NCBI RefSeq assembly: GCF_001954275.1
Contig: NZ_MBEU01000002.1
Span: 62,001 to 126,000, forward strand
DNA: 64,000 nt
Direction of reading: 5' to 3'
Source: Mycobacterium sp. IS-836
GTDB lineage: Bacteria > Actinomycetota > Actinomycetes > Mycobacteriales > Mycobacteriaceae
How positions within the stretch are numbered: position 1 is the stretch's first letter; every line of letters begins with the position of its first letter. A program made the translations under genes and the position numbers. The notes beneath the pieces are model-generated. The model did no database searches, was not told the origin of the DNA, and saw only the letters and a program-made list of their open reading frames with translations. Shown one piece after another: positions 52,645 through 61,546 of this stretch.

Positions 52645-53106
52645 ATGAGCTGGTGGACCGCCCGGGCCGAGCGGACGATGACAGAAGATGTGCCCGCGCC
52701 GCCCGACGCGGTTCGCGATTTCTACGTCGACCTGGACAACATCAAGCTGGTGCATCCGCTGATCGTGTCCGTGGAAACGCTGGCCCGCACCGAAGCGCCG
52801 GACGGCTACCGCCAGAGCTACCGTGTGGTCGACCGAATTCCGCTGGGGCCGTTCACCATCCGAACGGCCTACCGGGCTCTGCTGCACGTGCCCGAGACCG
52901 GCGACGTGCTGACCGAGGCCGACCAGGCCCCCGGTGTGCGCCTGCGCGGAACGGTGAGCTTCCAGCCCGCGGCCGGCGGCACCCGGGTCACCGAGCGAAT
53001 CACGATCAGGGCGCCCCGTGTGTTGGCCGCGGTGACCATCCGCGAGGCGGTGAAGGCGCATATCGAGATGCTGGCCGGCATACGTCGCCACTTCGAATCC
53101 GCTTGA
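52645..53106 (+). CDS. SRPBCC (polyketide cyclase-like) protein
   Basis: A 153-residue SRPBCC protein with RTMTEDVPAPPDAVRDFYVD at the start and the GYRQSYRVVDRIPLGPFTIR strands. The closing helix is IREAVKAHIEMLAGIRRHFE. I chose the ATG at 52645, three codons inside a possible TTG start; no good ribosome site is visible. Its stop touches the stop of the convergent SDR gene. It is divergent from the SnoaL gene and shares the 17-bp inverted repeat. Confidence 0.78.
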   Translation: MSWWTARAERTMTEDVPAPPDAVRDFYVDLDNIKLVHPLIVSVETLARTEAPDGYRQSYRVVDRIPLGPFTIRTAYRALLHVPETGDVLTEADQAPGVRLRGTVSFQPAAGGTRVTERITIRAPRVLAAVTIREAVKAHIEMLAGIRRHFESA

Positions 53107-53892
53107 TCAGCGGGCTTTCCACTCCGAGGTGAGGGCGAGGTCCGAGAGGTATCTGGTGGAGCTCCAGCCGCCGTCGACGACGATCGTCTGGCCGTTGATG
53201 AAGGTACCGCCGGGAGAACACAGGAACGCCACGGTGCTCGCGACGTCCTCGACGGTCCCCAACCGCTGATGCGGAGTCAGCTCGGTGTTGATCCGCCGGA
53301 ACCGCTCGTCCTGCAGGCGATGCTCGGTCATCGGCGTCTGAATGACCCCGGGAGCCACTGCGTTGCAGCGGATTCCCTGTGCCCCGTATTGGCAGGCGAT
53401 GTGTGTGGTCAGTGCGGTGAGCCCGCCCTTGGCAGCCGAGTACGCCCCGCCGCGAAGGCCACCGACGACGGCGAAGGTCGAGGTGATGTTGATGATCGCC
53501 GAACCGGGCCGCATGTGCGGCAGGACTTCGCGAATGAGGCGAAATGGTGCGCGCAGCATCAAACCGAGGAAGCGGTCCAATGTTTCGTCGTCGGTCTCGT
53601 GGACCGGTTTGGGACTGCCGATCCCGGCGATATTGATCAGGAAGTCGATGTGCCCCCAGCGCGCAACGGCAAGGTCCGCGAGGCGGCGGGGCGCGTCATC
53701 CTCGGTGAGGTCGGTGGCGTAGGTGGCCACCCGATCCGGGTCGTCGGTGATCCTGGCCAGGCCGCGCGACAACTCGGCGAGCTTGTCCTCATTCCGGCCC
53801 GTCGCCAGCACGGCCATGCCCATCCCGGCGAGTTTCGTTGCGCAACCGGAACCGAGCCCACCGCTCGCCCCGGTGACGATCGCTACCTGCAT
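53107..53892 (-). CDS. SDR oxidoreductase of the GntR island
   Basis: A 261-residue SDR with [12 protein letters not shown] in [22 protein letters not shown] holding the Ser and YSAAK with Tyr and Lys. The C-terminal [16 protein letters not shown] is typical. It begins one base after the end of the acyl-CoA ligase gene and is thus the last gene of the operon NHL protein, GntR, ligase, SDR. It may oxidise the hydroxy acid released from a lactone before or after CoA activation. Confidence 0.85.
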   Translation of the reverse strand: MQVAIVTGASGGLGSGCATKLAGMGMAVLATGRNEDKLAELSRGLARITDDPDRVATYATDLTEDDAPRRLADLAVARWGHIDFLINIAGIGSPKPVHETDDETLDRFLGLMLRAPFRLIREVLPHMRPGSAIINITSTFAVVGGLRGGAYSAAKGGLTALTTHIACQYGAQGIRCNAVAPGVIQTPMTEHRLQDERFRRINTELTPHQRLGTVEDVASTVAFLCSPGGTFINGQTIVVDGGWSSTRYLSDLALTSEWKAR

Positions 53893-53893
53893 G

Positions 53894-55513
53894 TCACTGG
53901 TCCGCTTTCATCAGTGCCGCCTTGATCTGGTGCTTCAATATTTTTCCCGCGTCGTTTTTCGGCAGGACATCCCAAATAACCACTTGCTCAGGCGCTTTGA
54001 ACCGCGCCACGCCTTCCTCCTCGAGAAAGGCAGCCAAGCCGACGACGTTTAATCCAGGGTCCGGGCCCGGTGTGGACGCCGGCACCACGACCGCGCACGC
54101 CCGCTCTCCGGTGCGGTCGTCGGGAAGGCCGACGACGGCGACCTCGGCGATGCCGGGATGGTTTGTCAAGACGTCCTCGACTTCCTTGGGCGAGATGTTC
54201 TCGCCGTTGCGGATGATGATGTCTTTGGCCCGGCCGGTGACGACGAGGTACTCGTCGTCGACCAAGCGCGCAAGGTCCCCGGTGCGGAAGTATCCCTCCG
54301 TGTCGAACGATTCGGCTTCGTCTTCGGGGTGCTGGTAGCCCACCAGCATCTGCGGCCCGCGCACGCAGATCTCACCGGCGGTGAGTTTGACGTCGGCGAA
54401 TCCGACGCGCCCGTCGGTGTCGGCGGCGTGGCCGCGGTGCCGCGGGGCTCCCACCGTCGTGACCGGCACTTCCGTCGAGCCGTACACGCGGGTGACCGCC
54501 GTTGAATCGAAATACGCTGCGGCCCTTCGGATCAGTGAGGGGGATGCGGAAGCGCCGCCGCAGACGAACAGCTTCAAGTCGGGCAGGTGCGTGCCCGCCC
54601 GCTGCGCGGCGGCCAGCAGCTGCTCCAGGAATGGGGTCGCACCGGCCATGTGAGTGCACCGCTCGGTTTGCATGAGCCGGACCGCCTCGTCACCGTTCCA
54701 GCGATCCATCAGCACGGCGGCGGTGCCCAGCAGCAGTGGGCATTCGAACGCGTAGATGGAACCGCCGATATGGGCGATGGGAGATGCCACCAGGAAGCCG
54801 TCGCCCGGCTCGACGAGCCAGTGGTCGCCGATCTGGCGGATCAGCGCATGAATCGAATTATGGGTGTGCAGCACACCTTTCGGGCGACCGGTGGTTCCGG
54901 AGGTATAGAGGATCATGCGCACCGCGTCGGGGTTCAGCGTGGGCAGGTTCGTCGCGACGGTCTCCGGGGTGAGCAAGGACTCGAACGGGATTTGGTCGTC
55001 ACCGGGATCCCCACGCACCACCACGACCTCCGGCGGCGATTCCATCTGGGACGTCACCCTGCGCAGCATCGCGGGGTAGTCGTGACGCCCGAATTTCGAT
55101 GGCGCGAAGAGCATGCGGCTGTCGGCGTCTTCGAGGATGAAACGCAGCTCGCGGTCCCGCATCGACGGCAGGATCGGATTCGCGACCATCCCCGCCAGCG
55201 TCGCGGCGAGATAAACCACCGCCGCCTCATGCCAGTTGGGCAGCATGAACGACACGACGCTGCCCGGGGGGATGTGGGCGTGCAACGCCTGCGCCAGCGT
55301 CGTCGCCTGCTCATGGAGGCTGCGGCAGTCCACCCGCCGGTCGCCGTCGACAAGCGCCACTCGCTGCGGCGTCCGCTCCGCGGCATCGCGCAGCGCGTCG
55401 GCCAGCGTGGCGCGAACCCACCAGCCGCGCGCGTAGGCGTCGGCGGCACGCGCGTCGTCCCATCGAACCCAGCGGTCGCCGATGAGTTTTCGGTCGTGAT
55501 GCGTGGCGGTGAT
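53894..55513 (-). CDS. Acyl-CoA ligase of the GntR island, probable ATC start
   Basis: A 539-residue ANL enzyme. ATP loop [13 protein letters not shown], then [29 protein letters not shown] and the hinge [20 protein letters not shown]; the catalytic Lys is in [11 protein letters not shown]. The first GTG in frame (55360) would remove the N-terminal segment, yet the frame is open and protein-like upstream ([20 protein letters not shown], then [15 protein letters not shown]). No ATG, GTG or TTG lies there. The ATC at 55513 starts [12 protein letters not shown] and is preceded by AAAGG that overlaps the gntR stop, so a non-standard start is likely. It is co-transcribed with gntR. Confidence 0.78.
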   Translation of the reverse strand: MTATHHDRKLIGDRWVRWDDARAADAYARGWWVRATLADALRDAAERTPQRVALVDGDRRVDCRSLHEQATTLAQALHAHIPPGSVVSFMLPNWHEAAVVYLAATLAGMVANPILPSMRDRELRFILEDADSRMLFAPSKFGRHDYPAMLRRVTSQMESPPEVVVVRGDPGDDQIPFESLLTPETVATNLPTLNPDAVRMILYTSGTTGRPKGVLHTHNSIHALIRQIGDHWLVEPGDGFLVASPIAHIGGSIYAFECPLLLGTAAVLMDRWNGDEAVRLMQTERCTHMAGATPFLEQLLAAAQRAGTHLPDLKLFVCGGASASPSLIRRAAAYFDSTAVTRVYGSTEVPVTTVGAPRHRGHAADTDGRVGFADVKLTAGEICVRGPQMLVGYQHPEDEAESFDTEGYFRTGDLARLVDDEYLVVTGRAKDIIIRNGENISPKEVEDVLTNHPGIAEVAVVGLPDDRTGERACAVVVPASTPGPDPGLNVVGLAAFLEEEGVARFKAPEQVVIWDVLPKNDAGKILKHQIKAALMKADQ

Positions 55514-55518
55514 GCCAG

Positions 55519-56277
55519 CTAGCCTTTCATGCGCCGCATCGTCATCGAGTGACGGAACCGGGACGCCGGGTGGGTGTTGATGGTGACCTGGGCGACCTGT
55601 CCGTCGGAGGTCGTGTAGGTGCGCCGCACCTGCAGCGCCGGGGTTCCGGGCTCGACGTCGAGTCCACCCGCCAGTTCGGCGGGGATGAGTTCTGCCGCGA
55701 TTTCCTGATGAACCTCGACGATACTCAGGCCGAAGAGGTCTTCGATCAGCGGGAAGATGGGGCCGTCATGGCGCTGCAGCAGCCTGCCGACCGCGGCGAA
55801 CGCGCGGTTGATGTAGTACTCGGCGCGGCACAGCGCGGGCTCTGAAGACCCGGCCGGTTCGCCGCCGTCGGCCAGCCGGTAACCGCGAACGGTCAGCCAC
55901 TGCTCACCGGCGGTCAGCCCGGTCCGCGGCGCCAGCTCGTCGTCGATCGTGACCATGGCGACCGATTCGATCGCGAAATGCGTACCGGCCGCGAAGGCCA
56001 GCAGGTCGTTGATCGACATGACGTGCTGAACGTAGGAATCCGACGACGGTCGCGGTACCACGAGGGTTCCGGTTCGCGGCCGTGACGACACCAGGTTGTC
56101 TTCGCGCAGTCGCCGCAGCGCCTCGCGAATGGTGTAGCGGCTGACCGCAAACCGCTCGCACAGCTCGTGTTCGGTGGGCAATTGCGACCCGACCGGATAC
56201 ACGCCGTCCACGATCTCCTTGCGCAGGGTTCGCGCGACCTGAAGGTAGCGGTGATCGACGACTTTGGCGTCCGGCAC
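55519..56277 (-). CDS. GntR-family regulator (HutC/UTRA type)
   Basis: A 252-residue protein with a GntR winged helix (VARTLRKEIVDGVYPVGSQL, PTEHELCERFAVSRYTIREA) and a C-terminal UTRA effector domain (about 90-245, ending TINTHPASRFRHSMTMR). Its stop lies five bases before the probable ATC start of the ligase, and the NHL gene ends one base before its GTG start at 56277. It is thus inside the left operon. Two matching dyads, one before each divergent start codon (57975-57986 and 58070-58081), are the likely binding sites, so it probably represses both operons. Confidence 0.86.
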   Translation of the reverse strand: MPDAKVVDHRYLQVARTLRKEIVDGVYPVGSQLPTEHELCERFAVSRYTIREALRRLREDNLVSSRPRTGTLVVPRPSSDSYVQHVMSINDLLAFAAGTHFAIESVAMVTIDDELAPRTGLTAGEQWLTVRGYRLADGGEPAGSSEPALCRAEYYINRAFAAVGRLLQRHDGPIFPLIEDLFGLSIVEVHQEIAAELIPAELAGGLDVEPGTPALQVRRTYTTSDGQVAQVTINTHPASRFRHSMTMRRMKG

Positions 56278-56278
56278 C

Positions 56279-57961
56279 TCAGCCTCCCGCGTCTCGCAGC
56301 GCCAGCACGCTGCCCTCGGCGTCCGCCGAAACGTACAACGTGCCGTCGGGCCCCGCGGCGATGCCGGCGAAGGGGCCCTGCGGCCCGGAGAAGGGCGGCA
56401 GCCCGAGTAGCGGCTTGGGGCTCACCCCCGGCGGCGCCCCGACCGGCAAGCCCGACGCGATGGTGCGCCGCGTCCCGGTCGCCGGGTCGAAACTGATCAG
56501 CTCCTTGGCGCCGGCGTCGACGACGTAGACCTGCCCGTCGCGCACGAGGATGCCCTGCGGCCGCCGCAAGCCGTCCACCAGGGTGCCGGTGCCGTCCAGC
56601 TTGACGACCCGCCCCGCTCCCGCTTCACAGACCAGGCACACCCCGTCGGGGGCGATGGCCACGCCCGCCGGCTCGCTCAGCCCGGAGGCGAGCACCTCGA
56701 CGCGGCCGGCCCGGATGGATACCACGCGCCCGGCACCGAGCTCGGCGGCCACGACGGTGCCGTCGGGAGCGACCGCCACGCCGTAGAGCTGGTCGAAACC
56801 CTCTGCCAGCACAGCACTTTCGTTGCTGGCCGGTCGATACCGCGAGACCTGGCCGTTGGACGTGGTGACCACGAACTCGCCCACTGCCGTCGCGGCGACG
56901 CCGCGCACGAAGCCGGGGTATCCGGGGCTGAACAACATGCCGGCCGTCCGCAGCGAACGGGACCTGATGGGCGACGACCCGCTTCGCCCGGCTTCGCCGC
57001 GCTCGCGATCGTCGCCGTCGGCACCCATGACGTAGAAATACGTGCCGTCGGCGACGTAGAGATTGCCGTCCGCGCCGACCGCCAGATCCAGCGGCCAGTT
57101 CAACCCACCCGGCAGCACCGGGCGAGACTCTCCGCCACCGAGGATTTCGGTGATCTCCCCGGTGAAGTTGGACACGAACAACCGCTCGTCCACGAAGGTG
57201 AGGTTGTCCAGCCCGGGGTTCAGCGCTGCCAGCACGGTGCGCTCGCCGCTGCGGGGGTCGATGCGCAGCACCTCTCCGGTCTGCACCTGGGTGGACACGA
57301 TGCGGCCGGTGGAATCGAACTTCACCGCGTCGGGGACGCCGAGGTCACCCGCAACCCGTTCGGGGACACCGCCTTCGGGATCGATGCGCCAGATCTCGTT
57401 GGCCCCCATCAGCGGGAAGTACAACAAGCCGTCGGGTCCGACCTCCATCGCGTTGGGCATAGGCGCGTTCTCCAGGAGCACCCGCGGCGCGCCGCCGGTG
57501 AGGTCGAGTTCGAGCAGCCGCCCGCCCTCGCGGCACTCACCGATGAACAGCCGGCCGCGGTGAAATGTGATGCCGTTGGCCGACGGGACATCGTCGCGCA
57601 GCACCCGCGTGCGCCCGGCGGCGTCGCGCACGCTCACCCGCCCGTCCATCACTTCGGTGGCGTAGAGGTTGCCGTTCGGGTCGAAGGCCACGTCGTCGGG
57701 CGCGACGATGTCGCCACCCTTGGCGCTGACCGTGTCCAGCCGACCGGTCGCCGGGTCGAGCGCACTGATCTGGCTGCCGGTCACCTGTGCGATGTAGATA
57801 CGGCCGTCCGGCCCGGTGCGCAGGCCGTTGGCCCCGAACAGCCGGCTGGGCGGCGTGAGTCGCTGCAGGGTCCAGCCTTCGGCGAGGGTGGGCTGACGCG
57901 CGGCCGAGTAGCGGCTCGCGTCCTGCGACAATCCGGTTCCGGCTATCACCGCTCGCACCAT
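56279..57961 (-). CDS. NHL/SMP-30-like beta-propeller protein, probable lactonase
   Basis: A 560-residue beta-propeller. Many repeats of the type GPDGRIYIA, DPNGNLYATE, GPDGLLYFPL, GADGNLYVADG, APDGTVVAAE and GPDGTLYVSAD give at least ten blades, more than the six of SMP-30/gluconolactonase, so it may hold two propellers. I chose the ATG at 57961, since the operator would otherwise lie inside the gene. No signal peptide is clear. It is the first gene of the left GntR operon; lactone hydrolysis after BVMO action is a plausible role, but a scaffold or binding protein is possible. Confidence 0.75.
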   Translation of the reverse strand: MVRAVIAGTGLSQDASRYSAARQPTLAEGWTLQRLTPPSRLFGANGLRTGPDGRIYIAQVTGSQISALDPATGRLDTVSAKGGDIVAPDDVAFDPNGNLYATEVMDGRVSVRDAAGRTRVLRDDVPSANGITFHRGRLFIGECREGGRLLELDLTGGAPRVLLENAPMPNAMEVGPDGLLYFPLMGANEIWRIDPEGGVPERVAGDLGVPDAVKFDSTGRIVSTQVQTGEVLRIDPRSGERTVLAALNPGLDNLTFVDERLFVSNFTGEITEILGGGESRPVLPGGLNWPLDLAVGADGNLYVADGTYFYVMGADGDDRERGEAGRSGSSPIRSRSLRTAGMLFSPGYPGFVRGVAATAVGEFVVTTSNGQVSRYRPASNESAVLAEGFDQLYGVAVAPDGTVVAAELGAGRVVSIRAGRVEVLASGLSEPAGVAIAPDGVCLVCEAGAGRVVKLDGTGTLVDGLRRPQGILVRDGQVYVVDAGAKELISFDPATGTRRTIASGLPVGAPPGVSPKPLLGLPPFSGPQGPFAGIAAGPDGTLYVSADAEGSVLALRDAGG

Positions 57962-57974
57962 AGCAATCGGCCAA

Positions 57975-57986
57975 TAGTCCAGACAA
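57975..57986. promoter_or_regulatory. GntR operator copy 1 (before the NHL gene)
   Basis: TAGTCCAGACAA matches the perfect palindrome at 58070-58081 in 10 of 12 bases and lies 13 bases before the NHL start codon on the minus strand, mirroring the other copy. Confidence 0.55.
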
Positions 57987-58069
57987 TAGCCGAGACGACG
58001 CCATTTGGGGCCTTGACGTGCTGGCCGTCGTAAGAGAATCATGCTCTCTAATGAGTGCACGTCATTATC

Positions 58070-58081
58070 TTGTCCGGACAA
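58070..58081. promoter_or_regulatory. GntR operator copy 2 (before the SDR gene)
   Basis: TTGTCCGGACAA is a perfect 12-bp palindrome that fits the TNGT-N-ACNA form of GntR sites. It ends 14 bases before the ATG of the first gene of the right operon, in the mirrored position of copy 1. Confidence 0.65.
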
Positions 58082-58095
58082 TTATCTGATCCTGC

Positions 58096-58959
58096 ATGGG
58101 ACACGATCTGTTAGGCCTTGAGGGGCGCATCGTCGTGGTCGCCGGCGCAGCGGGCGGCGGCATCGGTACCACCATCACGCACATGGTCGCTCAGGCGGGC
58201 GCGACCGTCGTCGCGGTGAGCCGCGATCAGGACAACCTCGACCGGCACGTCGGCCCCCTGCAAGCAGAGGGGCTGCCCGTGGTGCCGCTAGCCGCCGACG
58301 CCTCCACCGACGACGGCGTGAGTGCCACGCTGGCGGCGGTGCGGCGCGTCGATGGCGAATTCCACGGGTTGGTCAACGTCGCGGGTGGTGCCGACCCGTC
58401 GACGTGGATGCCGTCGACCCGGGTGACGCGCGCCGACTGGCGGGAGTTGTTCGCCCGCAACCTGGAGACGATGTTCTTCATGAGCCAGGCCGTGGCGGCG
58501 GAACTGAAGCGGCGCAAGAGCCCGGGCTCGATCGTCTCGATCTCGTCGATCAGCGGGATGAACACCGCGCCCTTCCATATCGCTTACGGCACAGCCAAAG
58601 CCGCGATCGTCGCGGTCACCCGCACCATGGCGCTGGAGCTGGCGGCCGGCGAGAACGGCGCCGCGATCCGGGTCAACGCCGTGGCGCCCGGGGTCACCGA
58701 GACGCCGGCGTCGACCACGTATGTGGACGCCGACGCCGAACGCGACCGTCGCGCCATTGCGATGGGACGCCGCGGCCGCCCGGAGGAGGTGGCCGGCGCA
58801 GTCCTTTTCCTCCTGTCGGACCTGTCCAGCTACATCACCGGGCAGACGTTGCTGGTCGACGGCGGCCTGAACCTCAAATGGGGGCACCTGGCCGCCGACA
58901 ACACCTCCTTGTTCCTCAAGGACGAAGACTTCCGCGCGTCGATCACACGCTGGGACTAG
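58096..58959 (+). CDS. SDR oxidoreductase, first gene of the right GntR operon
   Basis: A 287-residue SDR with [11 protein letters not shown] as a variant cofactor loop, [12 protein letters not shown] with Ser and YGTAK with Tyr and Lys. The C-terminal extension past [20 protein letters not shown] is longer than usual and is seen in terpenoid/steroid-associated SDRs. It is followed after 17 bases by the Rieske oxygenase gene with a clear ribosome site. It may oxidise an alcohol to the ketone used by the BVMO at 61543. Confidence 0.85.
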   Translation: MGHDLLGLEGRIVVVAGAAGGGIGTTITHMVAQAGATVVAVSRDQDNLDRHVGPLQAEGLPVVPLAADASTDDGVSATLAAVRRVDGEFHGLVNVAGGADPSTWMPSTRVTRADWRELFARNLETMFFMSQAVAAELKRRKSPGSIVSISSISGMNTAPFHIAYGTAKAAIVAVTRTMALELAAGENGAAIRVNAVAPGVTETPASTTYVDADAERDRRAIAMGRRGRPEEVAGAVLFLLSDLSSYITGQTLLVDGGLNLKWGHLAADNTSLFLKDEDFRASITRWD

Positions 58960-58976
58960 GGAGAAAGGGAAAAGCG

Positions 58977-60365
58977 ATGACCGATGACGGCGCGGCCGCG
59001 GCCGACCAGCTGACCGGGCCGGTCACGATCCCGGTGGAAGCGTATGTCTCCGAGGAATACGTGCGTGCCGAGCGCGACAAGTTGTGGCGAAAGGTGTGGC
59101 AGCAAGTCGGGCGCGTCGAGGATCTGCCCAAGGTGGGCAGCTACCTGACCTATGACATCCTCGACGACTCCATAGTCGTGGTGCGTACGGGGCCCGACAC
59201 CCTGGCTGCGCACCACAACGTGTGCATGCACCGCGGCCGCCGCCTGGTGGACGTCCCGCCAGGGGCGAAAAGCGCTTGCGGCCAAAAGAAGTCGTTCGTG
59301 TGCGGATTTCACGGCTGGACCTACGACCGGGACGGCACCTGCATCCACATCCCCGAACGGCAGGACTGGCAGGGGGCGCTGACGCCCGAGAACACGCACC
59401 TGGCCAAGGTCAACGTCGATACCTGGGGTGGCTGGATCTGGATCAACATGGATCCCGAGTGCGAGCCGCTGCGCGACTATCTCGAGCCGGCCGCCACCAT
59501 GCTGGACCCCTTCGGGTTGCAGGACATGCGCTGCAAATGGCGCAAGTGGCTGCATTTCGAATGCAACTGGAAGGTCGCGATGGAGGCCTTCAACGAGACC
59601 TACCACGTGGCGACCACGCATCCGCAGTTCAACAAATTCGGCAACTTTCGCGGCTGGGCCATGGCGCAGGGAAAGCACAGCAACATCGGCTACGACGCGC
59701 CCGCGGAGCTGGAAGAGACCAAATCGAAGATCCGGCTCGGCACCGGTGCGGACCCGCGCGTCTCGACCGCCGAGATGCAGATCTACACCTTGGAGGAAAC
59801 CAACGCCACTACCACCAGAACATTGGTGGAGGCGGCCCGCCGGCTGGTCGACGAGCTGCCGGAGGACGCGCCCGCCGGCACGGTGCTCGAGCACTGGCTG
59901 TCCTCGGCGCGGCGCGACGATGCCGCGCGCGGCGTGGTCTGGCCGACCATCGACCCCGAGCACCTGGCCCGCAGCGGCACCGCGTGGCAGATCTTTCCGA
60001 ACTTCCAGATCGGGCAGGGCCTGACCACCGCGCTGTGCTACAGCGCCCGCCCGCACGGCTACGACCCGGACCACTGCATCTTCGAAGCCTCGTGCTACGA
60101 GCTGTATCCGAAAGGCGAAGAGCCACAGACGGAATGGGTATACGCGCCACCCGACGACCCGAACTGGCGCAGCGTCCTGCCGCAGGACTTCTCCAACATG
60201 GCCGCCGTCCAGCAGGGCATGAAATCGCTCGGCTTCCGCGGCCCCAAGCCCAACCCCTACATGGAGCGCAGCACCGCGAACCTGCACCGCAACCTCGCCG
60301 AGTACATGGGCACCGGCGCGCCCCGCAAACTCGCCCCGCAACCAGAAAGAGAGATGGATCGGTGA
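58977..60365 (+). CDS. Rieske non-haem iron oxygenase, alpha subunit
   Basis: A 462-residue ring-hydroxylating-type oxygenase. The Rieske cluster ligands are Cys83 and His85 (CMHRG) and Cys109 and His112 (CGFHGW). The mononuclear iron site is in NETYHVATTHPQF with His210 and His215; the third acidic ligand is further on. An ATG at 58977 after GAAAGGGAAAAG fits. Electron-supplying ferredoxin and reductase genes are not in the window. The stop overlaps the next gene's start (GTGA), so the oxygenase and the LLM protein are co-translated. It may hydroxylate a steroid- or terpenoid-like substrate. Confidence 0.88.
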   Translation: MTDDGAAAADQLTGPVTIPVEAYVSEEYVRAERDKLWRKVWQQVGRVEDLPKVGSYLTYDILDDSIVVVRTGPDTLAAHHNVCMHRGRRLVDVPPGAKSACGQKKSFVCGFHGWTYDRDGTCIHIPERQDWQGALTPENTHLAKVNVDTWGGWIWINMDPECEPLRDYLEPAATMLDPFGLQDMRCKWRKWLHFECNWKVAMEAFNETYHVATTHPQFNKFGNFRGWAMAQGKHSNIGYDAPAELEETKSKIRLGTGADPRVSTAEMQIYTLEETNATTTRTLVEAARRLVDELPEDAPAGTVLEHWLSSARRDDAARGVVWPTIDPEHLARSGTAWQIFPNFQIGQGLTTALCYSARPHGYDPDHCIFEASCYELYPKGEEPQTEWVYAPPDDPNWRSVLPQDFSNMAAVQQGMKSLGFRGPKPNPYMERSTANLHRNLAEYMGTGAPRKLAPQPEREMDR

Positions 60366-61546
60366 AAGTCAACCTTGGGTTCGGATCGCACAACTCCCAT
60401 GACTGGGACCGCGTGCTGGCCGGGAATTTCGGCGAACCGCCCGCGACCCCCGACTGGCAGTGCGTGCAGGCCACGCTCGCGATTGCCGACCTCGCCGAAC
60501 CGCTCGGCTTCGACGGCATCTGGATGCCGGAGCACTGCGGGACCCCGTATGGCATGACGCCCAACCCGATTCAGGCCCTGAGCTATTTCGCCGGGCGTAC
60601 CGAACGCGTCAGCCTCGGCACCTTCGTCGTCGTCGCGCCGTGGTGGCACCCGGTGCGGCTGGCGCACCAAATCGCCTACCTCGACATCCTCTCCAACGGC
60701 CGGTACACGACTATCGGAATCGGTCGCGGTGTCTCCAAGGGCGAGTTCGACGCCGTCGGCGTGCCCCGCGAGGAAAGCCGGCAACGGTTCAACGAGACGC
60801 TCGACATCCTGCAGCTCGCCCTGTCCGGGGAGCGGTTCTCCTATGACGGGGAAATCTTCACTGTGCCGGAGATGTCGCTTCGGCCCGAACCCCAAAGCGG
60901 CGACCTGTTTTCGCGCATCTACAGCTCGTCGTCGACCGCCGAATCGCTGGAGATCCTGGCGCGTCGCGGCATGGTGCCACTGTTCGTGGGCAACAAGCCG
61001 ATCGAGGACGCCGGACGGGAAGTGCAGAAGGTGAACACGTTCCGTAAGGAGGAAGGCCTGGGGCCGTGCCAGCCGAAAAACGTGATGTTCATGTACTGCA
61101 CGACCGACGACCCTGGCAAATCCGAAGAATGGATCTGGACCGCCAACCGCGACGTCACCGTGCACTACGGGTTCGCCGATGCCTCGAACTTCAAGGGCGT
61201 CAAGGGTTATGAAGCCTATGCGGCCCGGGAGGCCAGCGCCACCGCGGTCCTCGCCTCGTCGGTCACGGGCGCCGAGACCGGCGCAGCCAAAGGCCCGTCG
61301 AAGACGCCCGGCTACCACGCTTCCAATCTGCTGATCGGCACGCCGGAAGAGATCTTCAACCGGATCCAGGCCGCGCAGCGGGCCTGCTCGTTCTGCGAGC
61401 TGACGATCGTTCCGCAGTTCGGCACCATGCCCTACGCCGAGGCGATGGCGAGCACGGAGTTGTTCGCCAAAGAGGTGCTGCCGGCCGTCCAGAAGATGGA
61501 GGCCCCGCTGCACCCCGCCGCGCTCCCGGAGAATGCGCTGGCATGA
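60362..61546 (+). CDS. Luciferase-like (LLM) flavin-dependent monooxygenase
   Basis: A 394-residue protein of the bacterial-luciferase-like TIM-barrel family, which uses reduced FMN from a separate reductase. Typical blocks are IADLAEPLGFDGIWMPEHC, RVSLGTFVVVAPWWHPVRLA and TIGIGRGVSKGEFDAVGVPR. The GTG start overlaps the Rieske stop and its stop overlaps the BVMO ATG, so three oxygenases are translated in tandem. It may oxidise a ketone or alkane in the same pathway. Light emission is not implied. Confidence 0.86.
   Translation: MKVNLGFGSHNSHDWDRVLAGNFGEPPATPDWQCVQATLAIADLAEPLGFDGIWMPEHCGTPYGMTPNPIQALSYFAGRTERVSLGTFVVVAPWWHPVRLAHQIAYLDILSNGRYTTIGIGRGVSKGEFDAVGVPREESRQRFNETLDILQLALSGERFSYDGEIFTVPEMSLRPEPQSGDLFSRIYSSSSTAESLEILARRGMVPLFVGNKPIEDAGREVQKVNTFRKEEGLGPCQPKNVMFMYCTTDDPGKSEEWIWTANRDVTVHYGFADASNFKGVKGYEAYAAREASATAVLASSVTGAETGAAKGPSKTPGYHASNLLIGTPEEIFNRIQAAQRACSFCELTIVPQFGTMPYAEAMASTELFAKEVLPAVQKMEAPLHPAALPENALA

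Noticed and set aside
60362..61546. LLM protein plus LuxC/LuxE-like genes as a bioluminescence system
   Set aside because: The LLM gene is 20 kb away in a different operon, is one of a wide monooxygenase family, and no luxA/luxB pair is present.
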